Below, one piece after another: positions 10,910 through 21,300 of a stretch of 64,000 bases of DNA; the first letter of the stretch is position 1; the number at the start of each line of letters is the position of its first letter. This DNA comes from Nannochloropsis oceanica (lineage: Eukaryota; Sar; Eustigmatophyceae; Eustigmatales; Monodopsidaceae). Below the pieces are notes generated by a model. That model saw only the letters and a list, made by a program, of their open reading frames with translations. It did not search any database and was not told the DNA's origin. Position numbers and translations under genes: made by a program. The DNA lies in assembly GCA_004519485.1 (NCBI GenBank), contig CP038113.1, forward strand, positions 722,009 to 786,008, given 5' to 3'.

Positions 10910-13855
10910 ATGTCGACGCCTCCAACCTCCAATGCGGCCTCCTCCTCCTCATCCCCCCAACTCTCCCTCGTCGACTACTCCCCCAAATGCCTTCTTCTCC
11001 GAGGCAAAACCTTGCCGTACAGAACCACCTTACGCGACATGGGAGGGAAATGGAACGGGTCTTTGAAAGGTTGGGTGTTTAGCAAGAAGACACGCGCAAA
11101 AGCTTTGTCGGCGTGGCTTGCCAAGGTCCAAGCTGCTGCTGCTGCTGCTGCTTCCGCCGCTTCTGCTTCTGCTGGTGATGCTGCTACTTCTTCTCCTGCC
11201 GCTGTAGCAGGCCGGAAAAAGGCGAAGAAAATGAAACCAGGGGGCTATGGCAAACGAGATGAAGGGGGAGGTGAGGTGGAAGGAGGAGGAGGAGGAGGAG
11301 GAGGAGGAGGAGGACAGAGGAAACGGCACATGCGGCTTAGTCGAACGAGAAAGGAGGAGGATGGTAAGCAGGAGGTACTAAAGCATGAGGGAGTCGGACC
11401 TTTGCAAGCTACGCGGCTAAGGAGGGGCAGGAAACGTGTCGATTACGAGGAATTCGGGGAGGACGGGGAGGAGAGAGTTGCTGAGGATAGGGAAGGGATG
11501 GTGGCAAAGAAGAACGTGAACTCGAAGAAGACGACCATGAACGTGAGGAAGAAAGTGCCGTCGCGGCGTGTGACTAGGGAGGAGATGGGAAGGGGCAAGA
11601 AAAGAGGGAGGAGGGAGGAGGAGGAGGAAGAAGGTGGGGGGTACGAAGGGTCGTCGGACGACAGCGATAGCGACAGCGACGACAGTAGCGGGTCATGGAG
11701 TGAGGGCGACGAGGACGAGGATGAGAACGAGGACGAGGACGAGGACGATGAAGAGGAGGAGGCGTATGAGGGGGAGAGCGACAATGAGGAGGAGGACGAA
11801 GAAGGGTGGGATGAGGAGAAAGTTTACAGTGTCTTCACGACTACGGCACGACAGCGCGCGGCCGCAGTTGCTGCTGCTCAAAGTGGAGGGGGGGGAGGCA
11901 ATGGTGGAAATGGCGGTGCCAGCGAAGGCAAAGGCCTTGTCCCCTCGTCGTCCCTCGCTACCCGGAGGTTGAAAACGACGGCCTCTGGCAAGAGCAAAAG
12001 GGAGGGGAAGGACAAGGGAAAAGCGAATACGTTCAAGATGAGGGCGATGGCAGCACCAGGAGGCGGGCCAGCGAGGACACGAAGGCGAAAAAGGGTGGTA
12101 GAGGAGGAGGAAGACTTTCCAGAGCTCCTTCCCTCCTCCTCCCCCTCCTCTTCCCTCCGCCTCCGCTGTCGAGGCCGCAACCGCCCCACCAGTTCCTCCT
12201 CCGTTTCCTCCCCCTCCTCCTCGCCCCATCCCTCCTCATCCCTCCCCTCCCTCCTCCTCCTCCTCCCCCAACACCTCCTCCTCTCCTCCATCCTCCCCTT
12301 CTTGGCCCCGCAGCCCGACTTCCTCAATCTTGCTCAGGCCTGCTCCCCCCTCCTCCTCTTTTTCGATCAGCCATGTGTTTGGTCCTCCCTCCCTCCCTCC
12401 CTCCCTCCCTTCGACCTCCGGTACTCGTCCCTTTCCCAGGGTCGGACTGCCCGCGGACGGCTCACCAAGCAGCCTATGGACATCTGTATGTTGAAGCTTA
12501 TGGTGCGTCTTTCCGCCCCTCCTTCCCTCTTGTCCCTCCCTCATTTCTTTCTTTCAAAAGGCAACCATGGCAGAACATCTTCACCTTCTTATTCCTTTAC
12601 CCCCCTCCCTCCACTCCCTTCCCCCACCCCCCCCCCCTATATCCTCCCTGATCCCCCCTTCTCCCCACCTTGTAGAAGATTCTAAACCAAAGCCGTTTCA
12701 GCCTTCTCCCCTCTCTGGACCTTCGCGGCATGGCCTTGGGCGCTGCTCGCTCCAAAGGAGGAGGGGGGAAGGAGGGAGGGAAGGGGGGAGGGTGCCCGCT
12801 GTTGAATTATATGCTGGAGAAGTGTGGGGAAGTGGAGAGGCTATGGCTGCAGGGGCCGGGGGACAGCTCGTCGGGATGGGCGGATGGGGAGGTGGAGAAG
12901 AGCCTGGAGGCGGTGAAGGAGCAGGTGAGGGAGGGAGGGAGGACGGGAAGGGCTGAGGGGTTTGTGGTGCGTTGAGACCCCTCCGAAACTACACGTCTTT
13001 TAAAGAACAATGACTCCAACTCCCCTCCTTCTCTCTCCCTCCCTCCTTCCCTCTGACTAGCTGACGGACCTGGCCGTGGAGGTGAATAACATCAACGCTT
13101 TGAAGCAGCTGCTGGCGGGTTGCCCCCGTCTGGAACGCTTGGCCTTGGGAGGGTATAACTCTCGGGATCTCACGGTCCAGGAGTGGAGGAGGCTGTGGGC
13201 GTTTGAAGGAGAGGTAAAAAGATAGGGAGGGAGGGAAGAGAAGGGAGGGAGGGAAGGGAGGGAAGGTATATTTTTACGAGGCTTTTTTTAATATCTCCTC
13301 CTCCTCTTTCGCCCCCCCCCCCTCCGCCCTCGACTCACCCTTCCGTCCTCCTCTTTCATTTCTCCTTCTCATCCTCATGCATTTTTTCACCCCCCACAGA
13401 CACCGCCCCCATCCTCCCTGAAACACTTGGTCGTCCTCGACGGCCAGCACGGGGCGCTCGACAGCGTCAAGTACGCATGCCGTCGTTTCCCTTCGCTGGA
13501 GACATGCACGATTCGATTTTCAGAAGGATCGCGCCAGCATAAGGAGTATGGAGACCTGATTTTGTACGATGAAACGGTATATGAGCCGGTGAGATTGGAG
13601 ACGGGAGGGGAAGGGGGGGGGGGTAGAAGGGTAGGGGGGGGAGGAACACAAGCATGTGATGGGACAAGCAAAGGATGCGAGGAAGAATCGGGATATTGGG
13701 GCACAGGCGGGGGCACGTATGTGGTAAAGTCTACATCTGAGTACGTGATTGGGAAGGAAGAGGAGGAGTTGAAGGTGGAGCTTATTTTAGCGATGATCAT
13801 GTCGAACGACGATGGAAACATCCTCAGGGAGTTAAAATCGAGAGACGTGGTGTGA
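10910..13855 (+). CDS. DUF5710-like domain, acidic linker, F-box and LRR-like protein
   Basis: Four exons (about 10910-12502, 12676-12924, 13061-13213, 13400-13855), all phase 0, give about 816 residues. Residues about 20-72 (SPKCLLLRGKTLPYRTTLRD, then MGGKWNGSLKGWVFSKKTR) match the small domain in which a G-G-K/R-W-N turn and a GW-[IV]-F strand follow a helix (DUF5710-like). Next comes a long basic-then-acidic low-complexity linker of Asp/Glu/Ser, like those of chromatin or nucleolar proteins. The end of exon 1 has an F-box-like helix set (LLPQHLLLSSILPFL, FLNLAQACSPLLLFF). Exons 2-4 give Leu-rich repeats (LLNYMLEKCGEVERLWLQG, LKQLLAGCPRLERLALGG, SLKHLVVLDGQ). It is probably the substrate receptor of an SCF ubiquitin ligase acting in the nucleus. 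The substrate is unknown and the N-terminal domain may bind nucleic acid, both inference. Confidence 0.75.
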
Positions 13856-14692
13856 TGGATCTGGTCGTTACGGGAGTTAAAAGGACACAGTATTTTAAGA
13901 CTAAGAATTGAAATTCTTCATGTGGGAAATCGGAGGAAGGCTCTTAGGTCAAATGAAATGTACAAAGAAGACGGCGACTTGTGATGTCATCTTTCGTTGC
14001 TTCCTTCCTTTCTTCTCTGCCTCACTTTCCAATCTCACGACCAATTTTACCATTACTCTGAAAGGAAACTAATTTTGATATCCTCCCTATTTTCCCCAAT
14101 GCTCAATACTCCTTCTCGTGTAATTATTCCTGCAAGTAACGTCATTATTACCCTTCGCGCTTATTTGTTAAATACACGGGCTTTAGTGACCGCGTTCATG
14201 TTCCTGCCGCAGGCAGCATCCTTCTGAATAGGCAATATGTACGTGTACCTTCCATAGGGACAATTGCATGAGCTTTCAATGGCGTGTATTCCAGCGGTGG
14301 TAGTAAGCGGTGCTTCCATCTGCTCACGCAGATGCCACCCGTCACTCGGTGTAGGTGTTTAATTGCGTGTGTTCCAGCACGGGCAGTCCACGCACTCCAA
14401 TCGCTCGCGTCAAGACAGTCAGGACCTGGTCAGTTAAATCCTCACCATGACCAGTCGGTTTAAAGCCTTGTCTAGCAACATCTTGGAGCGGCCTTGTCCG
14501 ACGACCCCTGGCAGGGGGAAGCAATTCGTCATCACCTGCCCCCTTGTTGTCGAGTAGCTGCCGCTGGGGAACGTTCGGCAGACGCCAACATGACTGTGTC
14601 ACTTATTCAACAGTAGGTCACAGATAATTGGCCATCCCTACCTCTATCTCCAGGTCAGGCACATACACTAAACCTTGTCTTCCTTCCGCTTT
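13856..14692. other. Convergent intergenic region
   Basis: About 0.84 kb between two 3' ends, AT-richer than the genes and free of the tetranucleotide repeats. The imperfect direct repeat GTGTATTCCAGC / GTGTGTTCCAGC occurs near 14284 and 14367. I see no supported gene. Confidence 0.4.
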
Positions 14693-16322
14693 TCAATCCT
14701 CTTTTTTCGCCCCGCCGCGGCCGGCCATGAATCCTCCTATGACCTCCTTTTCAGCAAACCTCATGTACCAATCCATCTTCATCGCGCCTACCAAGAGTGC
14801 ATTCCGCATCCACACACCCATTGGTGTCCGGGCGTCCAAAAGCCACCCTATGGCCTTGCTCGAGTCCACGATACGCTTTGTGCGTTCTTGCCGTTGAGCG
14901 TAGAAAGAGGCCAGCGCCGCCTCCACATTCCGAAAACCGTGCTCCTCCAGGCAATCGGCCAGGACAATGCCATCTTCTAAGGCCATGTTTGCACCCTGCC
15001 CGACGTGTGGCAAGGTGGCATGGGCCGCATCGCCAATCAGGATGGTGCGGCCTTTATGCCAATAGGGCTTGTGTCCCCTCGAGAACAAGCCAAAGTGCAA
15101 CAGGCGAGCGTCGCTCGTGCGATCAAGCAAGCTCTGAATGACGGGAAAGGTGGAGTCAGTCCTGTCGGTCTCGCGCTTCTTGTCCAGGTATTCCTGAAGC
15201 TCCTTGCGGACGGCGCCCTCGGCCCCGGCCCATTCCTTCCGTTGTGGCGGCGTGGGATTCGGGTATCCAAACTTCCACACCAGCTTCTTCTCCGCGCCCG
15301 CTCCGCCCGCCACGAGAAATAGCTTGGTTGGGCTCAGGACCTGAATGATGGCTGCTGGATGATCAACTAGGTCGACCAGGCGTTTCGTGTCGGCCGGGGG
15401 CAAGGCTTGTGGCTGCTTGTGAAAGTCATCAATGACCCCAAAGAAAATGGAATATCCCGAATATAAGGGCGGGTCCATAGCCTTGCCCAGTAGCAAGGGC
15501 GCCAGGGTGCTGTTGATGCCGTCTGCGCCCACCACCTGCGAAAACAAATGTGAAAAGGACGTATGGTAAATCAGCAGGAATGAGCCTAGATTCCACACAA
15601 TGGCGGACAAAGAGATGAGACAACACCAGTAGACGTACCAGATCAGCCTCGTGGGTTTTGCCTGAGGCTAGGGTGACGGTCACTTTGGCCGTACCCGGTC
15701 GTTCCTCGATATTGACGACTCTCTGTCCACATTTCAGTGCCTTCACTTTCAGGAGAGGGGCGGCCATCATGTCCACTAGTCCGCCTCGGAGCGTGCCTTT
15801 GGGAGGAGATGGAGAGGATGAGACATGTAATGCCAACATTCATTTAAGACTCCTCAAGGCTCCCAGGGAAGAAATTTAAATTATACATGGGCAGACGCGG
15901 TACAATATGATGATGTGAGAGATGAAGGGTCACATCTGTCCTCCTTTCCCCTCTTCCTCCCATTATTGCCCTCCTTTTTTCTATTTACCGGTGAGAGGCA
16001 TGTGGTACTTGTCATACAATCGCGACGGGTAATCAGACCGCACCAGCACTCGGTCACCATCGCACAGAATATGCTCTTGAATGGGCGTGGAGATGTCCAG
16101 AATCATGTCGTGGGAAAAGCCTAGCTCGTGGAGGCAGCGCTGGCCGTTGGGACTGAGGCCGGTGCCCGCACCCCGCTGTCGATTGAGTTTTGAAGCCCGC
16201 TCGTAGACCGTGACATTCAGTCCCTTGAGCCGGAGCGCATTGGCCACGGCAAGACCTGCGATCCCTGCACCAACAACTATAACGTCCTTGATTGGAGGGG
16301 AGTCTTGGGCAGGCGTCGTCAT
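14693..16322 (-). CDS. FAD-dependent monooxygenase (salicylate hydroxylase/zeaxanthin epoxidase-like)
   Basis: Class A flavoprotein hydroxylase expected to use NAD(P)H, O2 and FAD to hydroxylate or epoxidise a small organic molecule. Three exons (about 16322-15989, 15796-15639, 15535-14693) give 444 residues, the usual length. VIVVGAGIAGLAVANALRLK near residue 14 is the GxGxxG FAD/ADP fold. VVGADGINSTLAP is the DG motif, and LIGDAAHATLPHVGQGANMA is the second FAD motif with the GD dyad. No signal peptide or plastid leader is obvious, so it is probably cytosolic. The substrate cannot be read from sequence. Resemblance to bacterial and fungal aromatic hydroxylases, and introns without the (CCCT)n arms seen in most neighbours, would fit a later acquisition, but that is inference. 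Confidence 0.88.
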
Positions 16323-17102
16323 TGAGCTGTTGGTATGGGGTTCGAGGCAGGGTTACACAGCTGACGACCGTGAAAGTGATCTAAGACCTAGTTGCGCTGG
16401 TAGAGCCTTCTTTTTAAGTGTTCCTTACTATCGTTTGCCGAGATATGCATTCCAGCACGACAAGAAGCGAGACGCTACAGGTCACTTTGAAAGCTCATAA
16501 AAGCTATAACGGACCTTTGCACTCAAGGCTCAACCTCTCATCCTTCTCGCGACATTCGCTGCACCCTGCATATCCGCCTAGTTGCCCTTGATCCTCGCAG
16601 CAGGCACCGCCCACACAAAGCTACATTGTGCGTCCATCATCCCTTGACCATACACCCCACGGCAAAGAATACTCTTCAGAAACGTACATATTCCTAGCAA
16701 GCGCAGGGCCAAGTCCCATCCCGGCTCTATATATCTTAGTTAAGCACACACATGCTGATGAAGGCAATAGATCGAGGGGACGGCAACTGCTCCATCAGAG
16801 ACATGGATTGGGGCCCACATGCACACGACGAGGGACAACGTCGACAAGGACAACACAGCAGCGGCTGCACTCTTAGCGTCCGACACATTTTGGCATGTCC
16901 ACCTTTTTCTGAAGCGGCCATTGGATTATTTTGGACACTTGGCATCGCATTGCAGCTCCAACGTGCAGCCTAGCAAGCAGCCCCTGGCCCCACGGCCCCA
17001 GAAGCCCGAACACCATCACCATTGGCATACCCGGCGATGGGACACTAACGACTGTTTATTTTTCCCCTCCATACTCACTCCAATCACAGCTGGGGAGAAA
17101 GA
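16323..17102. promoter_or_regulatory. Divergent promoter region
   Basis: About 0.78 kb between the FAD monooxygenase start (-) and the plastid-targeted gene start (+). It is unique-looking sequence without repeats, and the frames here are short and unconvincing. A TATATATCTTAG stretch near 16728 could be a TATA-like element for the plus gene, a weak call. Confidence 0.35.
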
Positions 17103-18240
17103 ATGCCACGCCTGACCTTCTCGACCTCCTCCCTCCTGCTCCTGCTGGGAGGAGGGGGAGGGTTGTGGGAGTGGGCAGCGCCGGCCACTACAGTCCAGGT
17201 ACGAAAATCCGTGCAAGAGAATTCGTATGATATTAGGAAGGGCATGCACCGCATCTGAAGCGCGATTAGATCCTTTCTTTCAATTGAAGCGTGCTCATCT
17301 CCCTCCCTCCCTCCCCCCCCCCCCCGAACCCGCACAGGCATTCATCAACCCCTTTGCATCCCGCACGCCCTTGTCGGCGACCCCACAAAGAATAAGACAG
17401 TCCGAAACAGTGCATCCACGTTATGATAGGTGCGTGTCTAGAATTGAAGGAGAATGAAGGGAGGGCAAGGGTGGACGTATCTCTTACCCAAACTTAACCC
17501 ATCCCTCCCTCCCTCCCTCCCTCCCTCCCTCCCTCCCTCCCTCCCTCCCTCCCTCCCTCCCTCCCTCCCTCCTCCTTCCTCCCAGCTTGCCTTCTTCCTC
17601 CTCGTCTTCCCCCTCCACCTCCTCCTACACATCCTGCTCGTCTCTATACTCTACCCTGACACCCGCCAGTGACACCGCCGGGACCAAGAGTGGGGGAGGG
17701 GGGGGCGGTGACTTCCAAGGGGCCCCCTGGCCTGATGAGGTAGGAAGGGAAGAACGGAAGGAGGGAGGGAAGAAGAAAGAGCGGTTTGAGGCAAATAGGA
17801 GGATACTTGACAAAAAAGACTTCATTCGTAGTTCAATCTATTCTGTTCGTCTCACTACACTTTCTCTTCCTCCCTCCCTCCCTGCTTCCCTACTACCTGC
17901 AGGTGGACTACGACGACCTGGAGGACAAGGGGACCCTGGCCCTGAAGAAGGCGGCATTGCCACGTACGTCAATGCCTCCCTCAAGAGAGAGGGGGGAGGG
18001 AGGGAGGGAGGGAGAGAGGGAGGGAGGGAAGCAGGCTTGTTTCGTTCCTACAGGACGTCTTCTCATCGCCAGTGCTCCCTCCCTCCCTCCCTCCCTCCCT
18101 CCCTCCCTCCCTCCCTCTCCCCCCTAGCTTGGCAAGCAGACGCGCTTAAGCTGGAATTTCCGGTGGAGAAGAACCAGATCGACTTCTGGACGCACTTCGA
18201 GGTGGGGAGGGAGGGAGGGAGGGAGGAGGGAGGGAGAGCG
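17103..18240 (+). CDS. Plastid-targeted protein of unknown function, truncated by assembly gap
   Basis: Five exons are visible (about 17103-17198, 17338-17429, 17586-17739, 17903-17963, 18128-18201), all in phase; the rest lies in or beyond the N run. Exon 1 is a signal peptide (MPRLTFSTSSLLLLL then a Gly run) ending ATTVQ. Exon 2 begins AFINPFASRTPL, giving the small-residue|A-F junction of bipartite plastid leaders in algae with red-derived plastids. After a Ser/Gly-rich linker the mature part reads VDYDDLEDKGTLALKKAALP and then WQADALKLEFPVEKNQIDFW. I do not recognise a family. Targeting to the complex plastid is inferred from the leader alone. Confidence 0.6.
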
Positions 18241-18340
18241 NNNNNNNNNNNNNNNNNNNNNNNNNNNNNNNNNNNNNNNNNNNNNNNNNNNNNNNNNNNN
18301 NNNNNNNNNNNNNNNNNNNNNNNNNNNNNNNNNNNNNNNN
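18241..18340. other. Assembly gap (100 N)
   Basis: Exactly 100 N, the usual placeholder for a gap of unknown size. The left flank is a (GGGA)n run in an intron. The right flank differs in composition and carries telomere-like repeats 200 bp on, so the two sides need not be close in the genome. Confidence 0.95.
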
Positions 18341-18397
18341 AACATTATTTTTGGGACATGCGCTGCTTTGAATGGAGATACACCTTATGTCACTCAC

Positions 18398-18529
18398 GCA
18401 GACGGTTTTTAACGGTGAAGTCTTCTTCGAAAGCTCGTCGCCAGTTACCCCATTAATGACGGCGTCAATTTCGGCGACATTTTTAATCTCCATTTTTCGG
18501 CATTCCTCAAATTCGTCAGGGGTCACAGC
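18398..18529 (-). CDS. Possible orphan exon (44 codons)
   Basis: Open on the minus strand between an acceptor (CAG|GCTGTG) and a consensus donor (|GTGAGT). Its length is exactly 44 codons, phase 0 at both ends. It reads AVTPDEFEECRKMEIKNVAE and then IDAVINGVTGDELSKKTSPL, a soluble-protein composition unlike the repeat translations elsewhere. Upstream on the minus strand another frame (MLYTYNPNYEAALTYV near 18704) ends at the telomere-like tract. I cannot assign a family. It may be a piece of a gene whose 3' part is in the gap. Confidence 0.35.
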
Positions 18530-18536
18530 CTGCCGG

Positions 18537-18552
18537 AACCCTAACCCTAACC
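18537..18552. repeat. Short interstitial telomere-like tract (CCCTAA)
   Basis: Two and a half copies of the CCCTAA unit, about 200 bp from the assembly gap, inside unique DNA. Confidence 0.6.
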
Positions 18553-18698
18553 TGAGGAGTGAAGTTTTGGTATACCCGCGACACCATCGCGCCTTTTATG
18601 AACGTAAAAGAAGAGATATATTTTTCGGGACACCCGCACCACAAATAGAATGGTTTTACATATGTCAGAGCCGCTTCATAGTTTGGGTTATACGTGTA

Positions 18699-18792
18699 CA
18701 ACAAGTGGGCATCGTGTCCATAGGAATATAATGCTATGCAGTATACAACAAGTGGGCATCGTGTCTATAGGAATATAATGCTATACAGTATA
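18699..18792. repeat. 47-bp tandem duplication
   Basis: The unit beginning CAACAAGTGGGCATCGTGTC occurs at 18699 and again at 18746 with two mismatches (C/T and G/A), indicating a recent tandem duplication. Confidence 0.85.
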
Positions 18793-19135
18793 AATTATCG
18801 GCCTGGTGCGCTATGCGACATTAAAATCTTTCCCAAGGAAACAAGGGCTACTACTTTCTTTTTCTTCCGTTGATTTTAGACTTGACTTGAGCCGTTGGAA
18901 CAATCCTTCTTTCCGTCTGCCCACTCGACAATGCCATTCCCGTAACAACACATTTGTGCTTGCCAAGTACTCATGTACCACAGTAGTATGAGCCTCTTTT
19001 CATCAGCGTTTCAATCATCTGCTGGCGTCGTGGTTGATTGTCTATTACCCTCACGCTTCTCGCATCGGGGGATATCAACGCCACCCACGCACGATCACTC
19101 GCTGCATTCCATCTCACGCCCTCAATTCATCATAT
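18793..19135. promoter_or_regulatory. Upstream region of F-box gene A
   Basis: About 340 bp of AT-richer unique DNA before the start codon of the plus-strand F-box gene. I see no defined element. Confidence 0.3.
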
Positions 19136-20851
19136 ATGCAGCACACAGTAGGTACGATGCCCAGCCCTCCGTCTCTCGTGCCCACGGCTGTGGAGTTGCT
19201 ACGCTTGGCTCATGGGACGCTTCTTCGGCCGCAGCAGCAAGAACAAGGACAGCCACAAGCAGAGGCCGTGGCGGCCTTGCGTGCCCACCTTGCCGAGGAC
19301 GACACCGCGAGCATGAAGACAGACCTAAAAGCATTGACACGATTGCTAGGTCAAGCTACGATGGACGGGGAAGAAGAGTCTGAGGAGGACAATGCGACGA
19401 CAACCGCCACCACTTCCACGTCCGCCGCGATGCGGTTAGCCACCGCGTTCTCAGAAACGCTAAACTTGACGGGTGGAAGGAGGAAGCTATCAATGTCTCT
19501 TACGTTTTCATCTCTACAGCCTTCTGCCAAGGACGATAAGCAAGTGCATGCCTCCGCCATGCATGGCGCGGGCGTTGTCAGCCCGTTCATGTCTCCTAGC
19601 TACTGGGCCTCGCCCTCCAACCCCTTGACGACGCCGTCCTTGCTCAACGAGATTTTTGATTACGTGGGCTTGATAGCCTCACCTCCTTCCATTTCTCTGT
19701 CCATATCCCCTGCGAACTCTATTTCTTTGTCTTCTTTCCACTCTTCTTCTTCCTCTTCTTCAGCAGCAGCAACAGCTGTACCAGCAGCAGCCGCAGGAAT
19801 GACGCCCGATATGGCCGCTGTTGTGGCTGCCCGCACAAATCTTGGGCACCTAGCATGTGTCTGCCGCCTTTGGAAAGTAACTGCATCGGACGACCGGTAC
19901 TGGCGGCCACTCTCCACGGCATTTCTGCCCATGTTGGGGACGGCCCCCACAACCACCCACATGCCGCCGGCTACCAGCACCCCTTCCTCCCCTTCCCAGC
20001 TACAATCGCAATCGCCCTGTCGCGACGCCTTAGTTCAATATGGTAAATGCCTGGCCATGCCTACCGTGCGCGATGGAGACGACTGGCAGGCCCACTTGCT
20101 CCTATCTTTCGAGATCCTGGACGAGCGAGACTCCCTACGTTTATTTTCGGCTTCGGGGCCCGTGGACCTTATTCTATCCTCCGAATCGGGCTTGACAGCT
20201 CTGCGCCTTACTGGTACCAAGCGCACTGAGGTGTGTTGTCCCTTCTCGGCTGCCTCGCGAGACCCTGAGAAGCGCCGCTTCAAGAACATCAAGGACTTTT
20301 TCGCCAATGGCTCCCAGCCTCAGTTCCCCGCGGCGTTGCGTGTGAGGGTAATGGGCAAAGACACACGCACGGGGAAGCAAGCCTTACTTTACACCTCGCA
20401 TCCAGGCACACAACGCTCTGTGAAAGTTTCGACTTTGCAGTATTGGCAACAATTTTTGGCGGCAGATAGCTTATTTGTGTGGGAGCCTTGGTCACGGTGG
20501 AGCACCGGGGATGTGACGCAAACCAATGAGGTGGTGGAAATTAGCGCATCTTTCTACGTTTCACCGGTGAAAATCGTGAGTCATGATGATAGGATGGGAG
20601 AGGATGTAGCTGGAGGGATGGATGACGCAGCGGAGGCTGTACAGGACGGGGACCCTGATCCTCCACAAAACGCAAGTGCACTGTCCAGGGAGCGCGCGCG
20701 TGAGCAATTGCATGTGATTATGGGTGGAGATGAGGGTGCGTACTCGTCACACAATTCATTTGTAGCCTTGCAATTCCGTACACTGGACGCTTCTATCCCT
20801 GCGCGGTTTATTAAGGCGGCTTTGGCTGCGGCAGATTCCACGACTCCATGA
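19136..20851 (+). CDS. F-box protein with unclassified C-terminal domain (paralogue A)
   Basis: Single exon, 571 residues from the first ATG; a second ATG at 19157 is an alternative start. After a Ser/Thr/Ala-rich N-terminal region the F-box reads TPSLLNEIFDYVG, then after a Ser/Ala-rich insertion NLGHLACVCRLWKVTASDDR and YWRPL. F-boxes bind Skp1 in SCF ubiquitin ligases. The remaining roughly 250 residues (ALVQYGKCL, LLLSFEILDERDSLRLFSAS, CPFSAASRDPEKRRF, DTRTGKQALLYTS, YWQQFLAADSLFVWEPW, VALQFRTLDAS) align block by block with the minus-strand gene at 21301-24409 and form a domain I cannot name. The absence of introns in so intron-rich a region is notable. It converges on its paralogue with about 450 bp between stop codons. 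Confidence 0.8.
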   Translation: MQHTVGTMPSPPSLVPTAVELLRLAHGTLLRPQQQEQGQPQAEAVAALRAHLAEDDTASMKTDLKALTRLLGQATMDGEEESEEDNATTTATTSTSAAMRLATAFSETLNLTGGRRKLSMSLTFSSLQPSAKDDKQVHASAMHGAGVVSPFMSPSYWASPSNPLTTPSLLNEIFDYVGLIASPPSISLSISPANSISLSSFHSSSSSSSAAATAVPAAAAGMTPDMAAVVAARTNLGHLACVCRLWKVTASDDRYWRPLSTAFLPMLGTAPTTTHMPPATSTPSSPSQLQSQSPCRDALVQYGKCLAMPTVRDGDDWQAHLLLSFEILDERDSLRLFSASGPVDLILSSESGLTALRLTGTKRTEVCCPFSAASRDPEKRRFKNIKDFFANGSQPQFPAALRVRVMGKDTRTGKQALLYTSHPGTQRSVKVSTLQYWQQFLAADSLFVWEPWSRWSTGDVTQTNEVVEISASFYVSPVKIVSHDDRMGEDVAGGMDDAAEAVQDGDPDPPQNASALSRERAREQLHVIMGGDEGAYSSHNSFVALQFRTLDASIPARFIKAALAAADSTTP

Positions 20852-21300
20852 GAGGAAAGCAAACCAGGCAGTGACAACATACATAATTGTGCATTTTGAA
20901 AGAAATAATTATATTGAAAGCTGAAGGCATGTATATTGTAGTAATGCTGTGTAAATAACCCGGAAATTTTGTGATCATAGATGGTATGAATGTGACTTCA
21001 GATCATTTTGATTGATTTTTCTTCTTAAACGCCGATGCTCTTGAATCAATCATTCTTGCTATGGCCATCATATTGTAATTATTGATCATTTTTCATCGGT
21101 TCTTATTACTTTATGTTGGCTCCTGCATTGTATGATGGATTGTGTAATACTGTAATATTGTCATCTCCGCAATTGTTACTCCTGTCTTTCTTTCGTTGTG
21201 TTCCCTCTCTGTCTACAGGCATGCTAGCTGTGCTACTCTATTTTATGAATTTTATGGGATACAAACCTATGAATCCATGTCCGCAAATACTTCTGTGCTC
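20852..21300. other. AT-rich spacer between convergent F-box paralogues
   Basis: About 450 bp, clearly AT-richer than the flanking exons, with several ATTATTG/TTGATCATTTT-like stretches. It presumably holds the 3' UTRs and poly(A) sites of both genes. No coding frame is supported. Confidence 0.5.
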
